This document shows positions 1-12,461 of a DNA stretch of 64,000 bases, one piece after another. The DNA is from Subtercola endophyticus. Its GTDB lineage: Bacteria; Actinomycetota; Actinomycetes; Actinomycetales; Microbacteriaceae. The position numbers were made by a program, and so were the translations under genes. The stretch covers positions 1,302,001 through 1,366,000 of the forward strand of contig NZ_CP087997.1 in the NCBI RefSeq assembly GCF_021044565.1, read 5' to 3'. Each line of letters begins with the position of its first letter. Position 1 is the stretch's first letter. Below the pieces are notes generated by a model. The model was given only the letters and a program-made list of their open reading frames with translations, searched no databases and was not told the DNA's origin.

Positions 1-723
1 GAGCGCATTCTCGTCACCACTCTCACCAAGAAGATGGCCGAAGAGCTCACCGACTTCATGGGGGAGCATGGGGTGCGCGTGCGTTACCTGCACTCCGATG
101 TCGACACGCTGCGCCGGGTCGAGCTGCTGACCGAATTGCGCGCAGGAGTTTACGACGTGCTCGTGGGCATCAACCTCTTGCGCGAGGGTCTCGACCTGCC
201 CGAGGTGTCGCTGGTCGCGATTCTGGATGCCGATAAAGAAGGTTTCCTCCGATCGTCGACGTCGCTCATCCAGACCATCGGCCGGGCCGCACGTAACGTG
301 TCCGGTCAGGTCATCATGTACGCCGATGTCATGACGGATTCGATGGCCCGGGCGATCGACGAGACCACCCGTCGGCGTGCGAAGCAGGTCGCCTACAACC
401 TCGAGCGCGGAGTCGATCCGCAGCCGCTGCGCAAGAAGATCAACGACATCACCGAGCTGCTGGCTCGCGAGGGCGCCGATACCGAGCAATTGCTGGCCTC
501 TCGGGGTGGTAACGGCCGCAAACGGAGCCCAACGCCGAATCTGCGCCGTGAGGGCATCGCGGCCGCCGGCGCAAATGAGCTCGAGTCGATCATCGCCGAC
601 CTCAACACCCAGATGATGACGGCCGCCGCCGAACTCAAGTTCGAGCTTGCGGCGCGCCTGCGCGACGAGCTCGGCGACCTCAAACACGAGTTGCGCCAAA
701 TGGAGAAGGCCGGGCATATCTAA
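1..723 (+). CDS. uvrB: UvrABC system protein B, 3' part
   Basis: C-terminal 240 residues of the excision-repair helicase; the reading frame is open to the window's left edge, so the start lies outside. The visible part carries helicase motif V ([16 protein letters not shown]), motif VI (QTIGRAARN), the downstream [10 protein letters not shown] block and a C-terminal UVR domain (about residues 200-237, [20 protein letters not shown]) that contacts UvrC. UvrB is loaded by UvrA at bulky DNA lesions and positions UvrC for the two incisions. uvrA and uvrC follow downstream, separated from uvrB by a small XRE regulator and its hairpin-rich leader. Identification is secure; only the N-terminal ATPase half is missing from view. 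Confidence 0.97.
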   Translation, partial: ERILVTTLTKKMAEELTDFMGEHGVRVRYLHSDVDTLRRVELLTELRAGVYDVLVGINLLREGLDLPEVSLVAILDADKEGFLRSSTSLIQTIGRAARNVSGQVIMYADVMTDSMARAIDETTRRRAKQVAYNLERGVDPQPLRKKINDITELLAREGADTEQLLASRGGNGRKRSPTPNLRREGIAAAGANELESIIADLNTQMMTAAAELKFELAARLRDELGDLKHELRQMEKAGHI

Positions 724-762
724 CGCGTTGCCTCCGGCGCTAGCGCTGGGTTGTGTAACTGC

Positions 763-834
763 GACTCCGTACCTCAGGCATAAGTGCCTCAGGTACAAGA
801 TCTATGGAGTCAAAAGCCTGCGAAACGCAGGCTT
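763..834. promoter_or_regulatory. Stacked inverted repeats upstream of the XRE gene
   Basis: Two palindromes sit in the 116-nt gap between uvrB and the XRE gene. The first has arms GTACCTCAGGCA (769-780) and TGCCTCAGGTAC (785-796), 11 of 12 bp pairing around a TAAG loop, and is enclosed by GACTCC (763-768) and GGAGTC (806-811). The second is a perfect 9-bp stem, AAGCCTGCG (814-822) and CGCAGGCTT (826-834), with an AAA loop, ending five bases before the start codon. They could be operators for the adjacent regulator (autoregulation) or a uvrB terminator; neither is followed by a T-run, which favours an operator or leader role. This is inference. Confidence 0.6.
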
Positions 835-839
835 GAGGC

Positions 840-1142
840 ATGACACGCATACGTTCTGAAGCGTCTCGCATTCTCGGCGAGCGAGTCAAAGCGGCCCGTT
901 TGCGCATCGGAATCAGCCAAGAAGATCTCGGCGAGCTCGCCGACATCCACTTCTCGAACATCGGCAAGATCGAGCGCGGCAACTCCAACCCGAACCTCGC
1001 GACGATCGTCGCGCTGGCGGGCCCGTTGGGCATCGACCCGGGGGAGTGGCTCACCGGCCTAACGCCCGCCATGCTTCCCGGCCGCACCCACCACGTGACG
1101 GCCGCCGACCTCATCGCCGCTCGCGCTGACGAACGCTCCTAG
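840..1142 (+). CDS. XRE-family helix-turn-helix regulator
   Basis: A 100-residue protein that is almost entirely one Cro/CI-type HTH domain (residues about 10-65; RLRIGISQEDLGELADIHFS is the helix-turn-helix, followed by the typical IERGNSNPNLATIVALAGPLGI). No sensor, enzyme or toxin domain is attached, so its signal is unknown. The ATG has only a short GAGG three bases upstream, an unusually tight spacing, and lies directly after a perfect hairpin. Position between uvrB and uvrA suggests autoregulation or control of the repair genes, but no target can be proven from sequence. Recurrent CCTCA/TGAGG motifs flank the gene on both sides. Confidence 0.85.
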   Translation: MTRIRSEASRILGERVKAARLRIGISQEDLGELADIHFSNIGKIERGNSNPNLATIVALAGPLGIDPGEWLTGLTPAMLPGRTHHVTAADLIAARADERS

Positions 1143-1186
1143 CTCCGCCGTCGACCGCGCGCCCCACCTGTGAGGTCGTTTCGACT

Positions 1187-1216
1187 CTTTTGAGGTGGTT
1201 ACGTCGGCCTCAAAAG
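1187..1216. promoter_or_regulatory. Inverted repeat between XRE gene and uvrA
   Basis: Perfect 9-bp arms CTTTTGAGG (1187-1195) and CCTCAAAAG (1208-1216), with further partial pairing outside, separated by 12 nt. It lies about 100 bp before uvrA. Its half-site resembles the CCTCA/TGAGG element found in the XRE leader, so it may be an operator of that regulator in the uvrA promoter region; a terminator of the XRE gene is the alternative, but there is no T-run. Confidence 0.5.
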
Positions 1217-1314
1217 TGTCACAACTGCCTCACCCGCACGGTCGTAAGTGCGCCCGTAGCGAAGGCGGGGCCGGGAGGGGAGGCAGTGTCGGTGGCGCAA
1301 CATAGACTTCTGGA

Positions 1315-4202
<2,888 letters not shown>

Positions 4203-4206
<4 letters not shown>

Positions 4207-6056
4207 CCGACACAGTTTCTTATCGCCCCAAGGCGGGCGAAATACCCACCCAGCCCGGCGTCTACCGCTTTCGTGATGCGAAGGGCCGGGTGCTCTACGT
4301 AGGCAAGGCGCAGAACCTGCGCGCCCGCCTCAGCAACTACTTCGCACCGCTGCGCAGCCTGCACGAACGCACGCGCCGCATGGTCACTACCGCCGCCAGC
4401 GTCGAGTGGACCGTCGTCGGCACCGACGTCGAAGCCCTGCAGCTCGAATACACCTGGATCAAGGAGTTCGAGCCGCCCTTCAACGTGAAGTTCCGCGACG
4501 ACAAGACGTATCCATTCATGGCGATCACTCTCGCCGACGAAGCGCCTCGCGTCATGGTGACACGCAACCAGAAGATCAAGGGCGCCAAGTACTTCGGGCC
4601 GTATCCGAAGATCTGGGCGGTGCACGACACCATCGACCTGATGATCAAGGCCTTCCCCATTCGCACGTGCTCCGACTCGAGCTACAAGAAGGCCATGCAG
4701 AGCGGTCGCCCGTGTTTTCCCGGCCAGATCGGCCGCTGCGGCGGCCCCTGCTCGGGCAAGGTGACCATCGAAGAGCACCGCGAGATCGTCAACGACTTCA
4801 TCGCCTTCATGAACGGCCACGACAAGCGTTTTGTCACCGAGGCGACCAAGAAGATGAAGGCCGCCTCCGAGGCGCAGGAGTACGAGAAAGCGGCCCGCTA
4901 CCGCGACCAGCTGCAGGCTCTCGACGCCGTGCTGGCCAAGAGCAACGTGGTGCTCGCCGACAGCGTCGACACCGACCTGTTCGGCATCGAGCACGACGAA
5001 CTCGCCGCGGCGGTGCAGCAGTTCGTCGTGCGCGGCGGGCGCATCCGGGGTGTGCGCGCGTGGATGGTCGACAAAGAGCTCGATCTGACCACGGCCGAAC
5101 TCGTGGATTCGATTCTGCAGACCGCCTATGAAGGTCAGATTCCGCCGCGCGAAATCATCGTTCCCGACCTGCCCGACGACGCCCACGAGCTCGAGGTGTG
5201 GCTCTCCGAACGCCGCGGCACATCGAAGGTCGCTCTCAAGACCGCGCAGCGCGGCGAGAAGGCGGCGCTCATGCAGACCGCAACGCTCAACGCGAAGAAC
5301 GCGCTGATGCTCTACAAGACGAGGCGCAGCACCGACTTCGTGGCACGCACCGAGGCCCTCACCGACATTCAGCAGGCCCTCGGGATGCCCGACGCCCCCC
5401 TGCGCATGGAGTGCTTCGACGTGTCGCACCTCGGCGGCACCAACGTGGTCGCGTCGATGGTCGTCTTCGAAGACGGTCTTTCTCGCAAAGACCAGTACCG
5501 GCGCTTCACCATTCCCGAGACCACCGACGACACCGACTCGATCTACCAGGTCATCACCCGGCGCTTGGCCTACCTACGCGAAGGTTCCGAGCGCGCCGAT
5601 TCCGACACCGGCACCAAGAAGTTCTCGTACCCGCCGAACTTGCTCATCGTCGACGGCGGCCAACCGCAGGTGCAGGCGGCCGCCCGCGCTCTCGAAGAAT
5701 CGGGCGTCGAAGGCATCTTCTTGTGCGGTCTGGCGAAGCGGCTCGAAGAGATCTGGCTTCCGAATGACGACTACCCGGTCATCCTGCCCCGCGGCAGCGA
5801 GGCACTCTTCTTGATGCAGCGCATCCGCGACGAGGCCCACCGTTTCGCCATTACACACCAGCGAACCCGCCGCAAGCGCGACATCACTTCGGTGCTCTCC
5901 GAGATCCCGGGTCTCGGCCCGGCGCGCGTGAAGACCCTTCTCAAGGAGTTCGGCTCCGTCAGCAAGCTGAAGGAGGCGACTGCCGAGCAGATCGGCGAGG
6001 TCAAGGGCGTCGGCCCCACCCTCGCCGCCTCCATCGTCGAGCAACTCCGCGCCTAA
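4203..6056 (+). CDS. uvrC: UvrABC system protein C
   Basis: Excision nuclease subunit of 617 residues that makes the incisions on both sides of the lesion. Order: GIY-YIG nuclease domain at the N-terminus ([20 protein letters not shown]), the cysteine-containing segment ([15 protein letters not shown]), a UVR domain ([18 protein letters not shown], about residue 220) that binds UvrB, the RNase-H-like endonuclease domain ([21 protein letters not shown]) and tandem helix-hairpin-helix motifs at the end ([30 protein letters not shown]). Start ATG overlaps the uvrA stop. A palindromic intergenic element begins 21 bp after the stop. Confidence 0.98.
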
Positions 6057-6077
6057 CACCGAGCCATTCGCGTCCCA

Positions 6078-6144
6078 GAAACGTAGGCGAATTCGATGGG
6101 GTGCGCCGCATAGGGCGGTTCCCTGTCGGATTCTCCTACGTTTC
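6078..6144. repeat. Intergenic palindrome P1 (19-bp arms, inner hairpin)
   Basis: Left arm GAAACGTAGGCGAATTCGA (6078-6096) pairs with the right arm at 6126-6144 over 17 of 19 positions. The 29-nt spacer contains an inner hairpin with arms CGCC (6104-6107) and GGCG (6114-6117) around GCATAG. Right-arm sequence, spacer length and the ATAGGGC core are shared with P4 (40081-40147), so the two are homologous. There is no T-run after the stem, which argues against a simple intrinsic terminator. It lies in the uvrC-rapZ gap. Confidence 0.8.
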
Positions 6145-6215
6145 AGCGCACGCCGCGGGGGAGGCGCCGTCTGCACAGCCGCACCGCCTCCGCGCTGCGG
6201 GCGGCCCGATAGTCT

Positions 6216-6221
6216 TAGAGT
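6216..6221 (+). promoter_or_regulatory. Possible -10 box for rapZ
   Basis: TAGAGT lies 43 bp upstream of the rapZ start, after element P1. No convincing -35 hexamer is visible at 16-18 bp, so this is a weak call made because rapZ is separated from uvrC by 208 bp that include a large palindrome. Confidence 0.3.
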
Positions 6222-6264
6222 CGAAACTTCACGACAACACCGACGAGGCGAAAGCACCCACACG

Positions 6265-7143
6265 ATGACACTCGACACTGCCGACCAGCAGGAAGTGCTC
6301 ATTGTGACCGGCATGTCGGGCGCCGGGCGCTCGACCGTGGCCAACGCGCTCGAAGATCTCGGCTGGTACGTCGTCGACAACCTGCCGCCGCAGATGCTGC
6401 GTCCGCTCGTCGATCTCGCCGAGCGCGCGGGCGGGGCGTTGCCGCGTCTCGCCGCTGTGGTCGACGTGCGCGGGCGTGACTTCTTCAGCGATCTGCAGGT
6501 CATCATCGAAGACCTCCGCAGCGGCATTCAGTTGCGCATGGTGTTTCTCGAGGCGACGGATGCAGCGCTAGTACGGCGCTTCGAGCAAGTGCGGCGACCG
6601 CATCCGCTGCAGGGCAACGGCACCCTGCTAGACGGCATCGGCGCCGAACGAGCGCGCATGACGCCGATTCGGGAGTCGAGCGATATCGTCATCGATACCT
6701 CAGACCTGAACATCCACCAGCTCGCCACGCTCGTCGCCGAGCGGTTCTCGGCGGTCGACACCGCCGGCGTTCAGGTCACGGTGATGAGTTTCGGGTTCAA
6801 GTACGGTGCACCGAGCGACGCCGACGGCATCGCCGACTGCCGCTTCATTCCGAACCCGTTCTGGATTCCCGAACTGCGTGACAAGTCCGGCCTCGACGTC
6901 GAGGTCAGCGACTACGTTCTCGCCCAAGAGGGCGCCGAAGATTTCATCGAGAACTACGCCAAAGCCCTGGCCCCTGTATTGGCCGGCTACCAGCGAGAGA
7001 ACAAACGTCACGCGACAATTGCCATAGGCTGCACAGGCGGTAAACACCGCTCGGTGGCGGTCGCCCGCAAACTCGCGGAACTGATCAGCACCAATCCCGG
7101 CGTCGCAGTGAGCGTGAAGCACCGCGACCTCGGGCGCGAATAA
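6265..7143 (+). CDS. rapZ: RapZ-family nucleotide-binding protein
   Basis: P-loop protein of 292 residues, the family's usual length. Walker A GMSGAGRST at residues 16-24, a Walker B-like VVDVRGRDF, and the conserved C-terminal GCTGGKHRSVAVA block that in E. coli RapZ forms the RNA- and ligand-binding domain. In E. coli RapZ guides a small RNA to RNase E; in Actinobacteria the role is not established. In most actinobacteria the order is uvrC-rapZ-yvcK-whiA; here no yvcK lies between rapZ and whiA. A stem-loop starts directly after the stop codon. Confidence 0.93.
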   Translation: MTLDTADQQEVLIVTGMSGAGRSTVANALEDLGWYVVDNLPPQMLRPLVDLAERAGGALPRLAAVVDVRGRDFFSDLQVIIEDLRSGIQLRMVFLEATDAALVRRFEQVRRPHPLQGNGTLLDGIGAERARMTPIRESSDIVIDTSDLNIHQLATLVAERFSAVDTAGVQVTVMSFGFKYGAPSDADGIADCRFIPNPFWIPELRDKSGLDVEVSDYVLAQEGAEDFIENYAKALAPVLAGYQRENKRHATIAIGCTGGKHRSVAVARKLAELISTNPGVAVSVKHRDLGRE

Positions 7144-7190
7144 CGACACGACACCCGCCGCCCACGAGGCGAACACCGGTACTCGTGTCG
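7144..7190 (+). promoter_or_regulatory. Nested stem-loop in whiA leader
   Basis: Perfect 8-bp outer arms CGACACGA (7144-7151) and TCGTGTCG (7183-7190) enclose a 31-nt spacer with an inner hairpin, CGCC (7159-7162) and GGCG (7168-7171). The layout recalls the P1/P4 palindromes in miniature. It begins on the base after the rapZ stop and ends six bases before the whiA ribosome-binding site AAGGAG (7196-7201), so it could act in mRNA processing or translation control of whiA. Confidence 0.5.
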
Positions 7191-7210
7191 CATGAAGGAG
7201 ATGGAATTCA

Positions 7211-8188
7211 GTGGCCCTCACCGCCGACGTCAAGAACGAACTGACCGGTGTGGTCGTCAGCAAGACGGCCGCACGTGCGGCCGAATTGGCGACCATCTTG
7301 CGCTTCGCCGGCGGCTTGCACCTCATCTCGGGCCGCATCGCGATCGAGGCCGAACTCGACAGCCCCGACCTCGTCAAGCGCGTTCGTAAAGATCTCGCCG
7401 AACTGTACGGCGTGCGCGGCGACGTGTCGCTCGTCGCCGCCTCGGGAGTGCGGCGCAACAGCTACTATCTCGTGCGCGTGCTCGACGGCGGCGAAACTCT
7501 CGCGCGCCAGACGGGGCTGCTGGATGCCCGGCGGCGCCCCATCAGAGGCCTCCCCAATCGGCTCACCACCGGGTCTGCCGAAGAGCTCGGGGCCGTCTGG
7601 CGCGGAGCGTTTCTGGCGCAGGGCTCGCTGACCGATCCGGGCCGCTCGGCGGCTCTGGAGGTGGTGTGCCCCGGCAACGAATCCGCCATGGCGCTCGTCG
7701 GTGCCGCCGCGCGTCTGCACGTCTCAGCGAAGGCCCGCGAGGTGCGCGGCGTGCACCGCGTCGTCATCCGCGACGGCGAATCGATCGCCGCGATGCTCGG
7801 GCTGATGGGCGCGAGCCAGTCCGTCGCCAAATGGGAAGAGATGCGACAGCGGCGCGAGGTGCGCGCCACCGCGAACCGGCTGGTCAACTTCGACGACGCC
7901 AACCTGCGTCGCTCGGCCCAGGCCGCCGTGGCCGCCTGCTCCCGAGTCGAGCGCGCGCTCGAGATCATCGGGGACGAGGTTCCCGAGCACCTGCGTTACG
8001 CGGGTGAACTCCGGTTGAACTTTCGGGACGCCAGCCTCGATGAGCTGGGCCACCACGCCGACCCGCCGATGACCAAAGACGCGATTGCCGGGCGAATCCG
8101 CCGGCTGCTCGCCATGGCCGACAAGAAGGCCTCAGACCTCGGCATTCCCGGCACCGACGCGAACTTGCCGCCCGACCTCGACGACTGA
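7211..8188 (+). CDS. whiA: WhiA sporulation/cell-division regulator
   Basis: DNA-binding protein of 325 residues. The N-terminal two thirds has the LAGLIDADG-homing-endonuclease-like fold of WhiA (start [12 protein letters not shown], middle [22 protein letters not shown]) without nuclease residues, and the C-terminal third ends in the WhiA HTH ([25 protein letters not shown]). In Streptomyces WhiA activates sporulation septation genes; it persists in non-sporulating actinobacteria where it affects division. GTG start with AAGGAG ten bases upstream. It is the last gene before sodA. Confidence 0.96.
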   Translation: MALTADVKNELTGVVVSKTAARAAELATILRFAGGLHLISGRIAIEAELDSPDLVKRVRKDLAELYGVRGDVSLVAASGVRRNSYYLVRVLDGGETLARQTGLLDARRRPIRGLPNRLTTGSAEELGAVWRGAFLAQGSLTDPGRSAALEVVCPGNESAMALVGAAARLHVSAKAREVRGVHRVVIRDGESIAAMLGLMGASQSVAKWEEMRQRREVRATANRLVNFDDANLRRSAQAAVAACSRVERALEIIGDEVPEHLRYAGELRLNFRDASLDELGHHADPPMTKDAIAGRIRRLLAMADKKASDLGIPGTDANLPPDLDD

Positions 8189-8274
8189 ACGAACCGCCGC
8201 CGGGCATCCACTCGCCGTGCGTCACGCAGGGTAGTAGTGCGGGAAGCATTCAGTGGCCGTGCGGTTGACTTCAA

Positions 8275-8280
8275 TAGAAT
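8275..8280 (+). promoter_or_regulatory. Probable -10 box of sodA
   Basis: TAGAAT lies 54 bp before the sodA start. A GTGGCC at 17-bp spacing is a poor -35; a TTGACT is present four bases before the -10, too close to serve. The gene has a good ribosome-binding site (AAGGAG, 8322-8327), so a leader of about 45 nt is expected. Confidence 0.4.
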
Positions 8281-8334
8281 GGTCAGGTGAGCAGGAGCGA
8301 TTCTGCCCACACTACGAGTACAAGGAGACAAGCA

Positions 8335-8958
8335 ATGGCTGAATACACCCTTCCAGATCTTCCCTACGACTATGCAGCTCTCGAGCCGCACATCAGCGCG
8401 AAAATCATGACGCTGCACCACGACAAGCACCACGCGACGTATGTCGCCGGCGCAAACGCCGCCATCGCCGGCATCAAAGAGGCGAGCGAGTCGGGCGATC
8501 TCGGCGCCATCAACAAGCTCGAGAAAGACCTCGCCTTCAACCTGGGCGGTCACGTCAACCACTCGATCTTCTGGACCAACCTCACCCCTGAGACCCAGAC
8601 CCCCGAGGGTGAGCTCGCTGCGGCCATCGACGACTCGTTCGGTTCGTTCGAGAAGTTCCAGGCCGCCTTCACCGCCGTCGCTCTCGGCGTGCAGGGTTCC
8701 GGCTGGGCCGTTCTCGGCTACGACGTCGTCGGCGGCAACATCGTCACCTTCCAGCTCTTCGACCAGCAGAGCAACCTGCCCGCCGGTGTGGTTCCGCTGT
8801 TCATGCTCGACGTCTGGGAGCACGCGTACTACCTCGACTACCTCAACGTGCGTGCCGATTACATCAAGGCCATCTGGAACATCGCCAACTGGTCGAACGT
8901 CGCCGCACGCTTCGCGGCCGCGAGTTCGAAGACCGACGGCCTGCTGATACTGTCATAA
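8335..8958 (+). CDS. sodA: Superoxide dismutase (Mn/Fe family)
   Basis: Converts superoxide to hydrogen peroxide and oxygen in the cytoplasm. The 207 residues show the Mn/Fe-SOD N-terminal helical hairpin ([29 protein letters not shown]) and the C-terminal domain with [11 protein letters not shown]. Metal ligands: His28 in HHDKHH, His in [10 protein letters not shown], and Asp/His in DVWEH. The ATG at 8335 follows AAGGAG; a longer in-frame start at 8287 would add a non-homologous N-terminus and was rejected. The final residues ([11 protein letters not shown]) extend slightly beyond the usual end. It stands between whiA and the glycolytic operon with its own promoter and hairpin terminator. 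Confidence 0.96.
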   Translation: MAEYTLPDLPYDYAALEPHISAKIMTLHHDKHHATYVAGANAAIAGIKEASESGDLGAINKLEKDLAFNLGGHVNHSIFWTNLTPETQTPEGELAAAIDDSFGSFEKFQAAFTAVALGVQGSGWAVLGYDVVGGNIVTFQLFDQQSNLPAGVVPLFMLDVWEHAYYLDYLNVRADYIKAIWNIANWSNVAARFAAASSKTDGLLILS

Positions 8959-8992
8959 CCGAAACACCAGCACGCAGCACCAGTGGATGACC

Positions 8993-9012
8993 GGGCCCTC
9001 CCCGGAGGGCCC
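8993..9012 (+). terminator. Probable sodA terminator
   Basis: GGGCCCTC (8993-9000) pairs with GAGGGCCC (9005-9012) around a CCCG loop, 34 bp after the sodA stop. The stem is followed by a pyrimidine-rich stretch but not by a clean T-run. Confidence 0.55.
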
Positions 9013-9044
9013 GCATCCGCTTCTTCCGCCATCTACACCGCTAA

Positions 9045-10091
<1,047 letters not shown>

Positions 10092-10110
10092 CCGAAAAAG
10101 AACCAGAGAA

Positions 10111-11328
10111 GTGACGATACGAACCCTCCAAAGCCTCGGGTCGCTCGCCGGTAAAACGGTCATCATCAGATGCGACCTGAACGTGCCGTTGAAAGACGGT
10201 GTCATCACTGACGACGGCCGAGTCCGCGCGTCACTTCCCACGCTTCGGGCGCTTGCCGCTCAGGGCGCCAAGGTGGTCATTGTGAGCCACCTCGGTCGCC
10301 CTGACGGCGCGCCCGACGCGAAGTACAGCCTCGCGCCGGTCGCTCTGCGCCTGTCCGAGTTACTCGAGGAGCCCGTCGCCTTCGCCACCGACACGGTCGG
10401 TTCGAGCGCGACGGATGCTGCGGGGTCACTGTCAGACGGCCAGTTCGCTCTGCTCGAGAACCTGCGCTTCAACGTCGGCGAGACGGCCAAGGCCGATGCC
10501 GACCGAAAGGCTTTCGCCGAGCAGCTCATCGCTGCCGTCCGAGCAGACGCCTTCGTCTCCGACGGTTTCGGCGTCGTGCACCGCAAGCAGGCCAGCGTCT
10601 ACGAGTTGGCCGAACTTCTGCCGAGCGCCGCCGGACTGCTGATCGAAACCGAGCTGAAGGTACTCGACCAGCTCACCGAGACTCCCACGCGTCCGTACGC
10701 CGTCGTTCTGGGTGGGTCGAAGGTCTCCGACAAGCTCGGGGTCATCGGCCACCTGTTGCCCAAGGTCGACTCACTGCTCATCGGCGGCGGGATGCTCTTC
10801 ACCTTCCTCGCTGCGCAGGGGTACCAAGTCGGTGCCAGCCTGCTCGAGAAAGACCAGATCGACACGGTCAAGGGCTACCTCGAGAAGGCGAAAGAGCTCG
10901 GGGTCACCATCGTGCTGCCCACCGACGTCGTCGTGGCGTCGAAGTTCGGGGCCGACGCAGAGCACACCGTCACCTCGGCAGAGACCATCGAAGAAACGCC
11001 GTTCGGTTCATCCGGTCTCGGCCTCGACATCGGCCCTGACACGTCTGCTGCGTTCGCTACCATCATCGAGTCGTCGCACACCGTGTTCTGGAACGGACCG
11101 ATGGGCGTCTTCGAGCTTGCACCCTTCGCGGAGGGCACCCGTGCGGTCGCCGCCGCTCTCACCAAAGTCGACGGCCTCGGCGTCGTCGGCGGTGGCGACT
11201 CGGCAGCCGCCGTGCGCGCCCTCGGATTCACCGACGATCAGTTCGGTCACATTTCTACGGGCGGCGGTGCCAGCCTGGAGTTCCTCGAGGGCAAGCGTCT
11301 CCCGGGCCTGGAGGTCCTCGGATGGTAG
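10111..11328 (+). CDS. pgk: Phosphoglycerate kinase
   Basis: Transfers the acyl phosphate of 1,3-bisphosphoglycerate to ADP. The GTG at 10111 gives 405 residues beginning TIRTLQSLGSLAGKTVIIRCDLNVP, which matches the family N-terminus; an open frame extending upstream into gapA was rejected. Landmarks: the basic substrate-binding RCDLNVPL, SHLGRPDG, LLENLRFNVGE, and the C-terminal nucleotide site GGGDSAAAVRALG followed by STGGGASLEFLEGKRLPGL. The last bases overlap the tpiA start codon. Confidence 0.98.
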   Translation: MTIRTLQSLGSLAGKTVIIRCDLNVPLKDGVITDDGRVRASLPTLRALAAQGAKVVIVSHLGRPDGAPDAKYSLAPVALRLSELLEEPVAFATDTVGSSATDAAGSLSDGQFALLENLRFNVGETAKADADRKAFAEQLIAAVRADAFVSDGFGVVHRKQASVYELAELLPSAAGLLIETELKVLDQLTETPTRPYAVVLGGSKVSDKLGVIGHLLPKVDSLLIGGGMLFTFLAAQGYQVGASLLEKDQIDTVKGYLEKAKELGVTIVLPTDVVVASKFGADAEHTVTSAETIEETPFGSSGLGLDIGPDTSAAFATIIESSHTVFWNGPMGVFELAPFAEGTRAVAAALTKVDGLGVVGGGDSAAAVRALGFTDDQFGHISTGGGASLEFLEGKRLPGLEVLGW

Positions 11329-12113
11329 CCAACACTCGCACTCCGCTCATCGCGGGCAACTGGAAGATGAACCTCGACCACCTTCAGTCGATCGCGTTCG
11401 TGCAGAAGCTGGCCTGGAGCCTCAAAGACGCCCACCACGACTATTCCGACGTCGAGGTGGCCATCTTCCCGCCGTTCACTGATCTTCGCTCGGTGCAGAC
11501 GCTGATCTCGGCCGACAAGCTCGAACTGGTCTACGGCGGCCAAGATCTCTCCGCAGCAGATTCGGGCGCCTACACGGGTGAGATCTCGGGGGCCTTTCTC
11601 GCCAAGCTCGACTGCGCGTACGTCATCATCGGTCACTCCGAACGCCGCACCATGCACAAGGAGACCGACGAGGTCGTCGCCGCGAAGGTCGCGGCCGCCC
11701 TCAAGCACGGGCTCATTCCCGTGATCTGCGTCGGCGAGACGTCGGAAGACTTGGAGAAGTTCGGCCCGAGCGCCGTACCGGTGTCTCAGCTCAAGGGAGC
11801 ACTGGCCGGCGTAGCATCCGACGCCGACATCGTGGTCGCCTACGAACCCGTCTGGGCAATCGGTTCGGGTCAGGCGGCGACGCCCGATCAGGCCGAGGCG
11901 GTCTGCGCGGCCCTGCGTGGTGTGCTCGCCGAGACACTGAGCGACGACGCGGCAGCAGCCACGCGCATCCTGTACGGCGGTTCAGTGAAGGCGGCGAACA
12001 TCGCGGGCTTCATGCGCGAGCCGAACGTCGACGGCGCTCTTGTCGGCGGCGCCAGCCTCGACCTCGACGAGTTCAGCGCCATCGTGCGGTACAAGAAGCA
12101 CGTCGGCGTCTGA
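11322..12113 (+). CDS. tpiA: Triosephosphate isomerase
   Basis: Interconverts dihydroxyacetone phosphate and glyceraldehyde 3-phosphate. In 263 residues it shows the N-terminal GNWKMN lysine, catalytic His in IIGHSERR, catalytic Glu in AYEPVWAIGSG and the phosphate-binding LYGGSVKAANI and VGGASLD loops. It starts within the end of pgk (7-nt overlap, ATGGTAG), which implies coupled translation. A TATACT promoter element for secG follows ten bases after the stop. Confidence 0.98.
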   Translation: MVANTRTPLIAGNWKMNLDHLQSIAFVQKLAWSLKDAHHDYSDVEVAIFPPFTDLRSVQTLISADKLELVYGGQDLSAADSGAYTGEISGAFLAKLDCAYVIIGHSERRTMHKETDEVVAAKVAAALKHGLIPVICVGETSEDLEKFGPSAVPVSQLKGALAGVASDADIVVAYEPVWAIGSGQAATPDQAEAVCAALRGVLAETLSDDAAAATRILYGGSVKAANIAGFMREPNVDGALVGGASLDLDEFSAIVRYKKHVGV

Positions 12114-12122
12114 CCTTCGAGG

Positions 12123-12128
12123 TATACT
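12123..12128 (+). promoter_or_regulatory. Probable -10 box of secG
   Basis: TATACT lies 54 bp before the secG GTG. The -35 region overlaps the tpiA end and is poor. It suggests that secG and rbpA can be transcribed separately from the glycolytic genes. Confidence 0.45.
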
Positions 12129-12181
12129 TGCTGATGGTCTGGGGGAGCTGTGGCTCTTCCGTGTTCTCTGAAAGGTAATCC

Positions 12182-12433
12182 GTGCAAATCCTACAAGTCG
12201 TTCTTCAGGTACTTGTCGGCATTACCAGTCTGCTCTTGACGCTGCTGATTCTGCTGCACCGCGGTCGCGGTGGCGGACTGTCTGACATGTTCGGCGGCGG
12301 CGTGACCTCCAACCTCGGTGCATCAGGCGTCGCAGAACGCAACCTGAACCGCATCACCGTGATTCTCGGGCTGATCTGGGTTCTCTCGATCGTCGTTCTC
12401 GGGCTCATCACCAAATTCGATTCCGGCAGCTAA
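12182..12433 (+). CDS. secG: Preprotein translocase subunit SecG
   Basis: Small inner-membrane subunit of the SecYEG protein export channel. The 83 residues contain two transmembrane segments (about residues 3-23, ILQVVLQVLVGITSLLLTLLIL, and about 55-77, ITVILGLIWVLSIVVLGLIT), separated by the family motif HRGRGGGLSDMFGGG. Location after tpiA is conserved in many actinobacteria. GTG start with AAAGG about eight bases upstream. Confidence 0.94.
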   Translation: MQILQVVLQVLVGITSLLLTLLILLHRGRGGGLSDMFGGGVTSNLGASGVAERNLNRITVILGLIWVLSIVVLGLITKFDSGS

Positions 12434-12461
12434 CACCACCACCGGCAAGAGGGGCAATTCC

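Noticed and set aside
6078..6144. P1 (and the other palindromes) as plain intrinsic terminators
   Set aside because: Stems are longer than usual, and no T-run follows; P4 even lies beside a separate textbook terminator. A termination role is not excluded, only not shown.
8287..8334. Upstream start for sodA
   Set aside because: It would add 16 non-homologous residues; the ATG at 8335 has a good ribosome-binding site and the family N-terminus.
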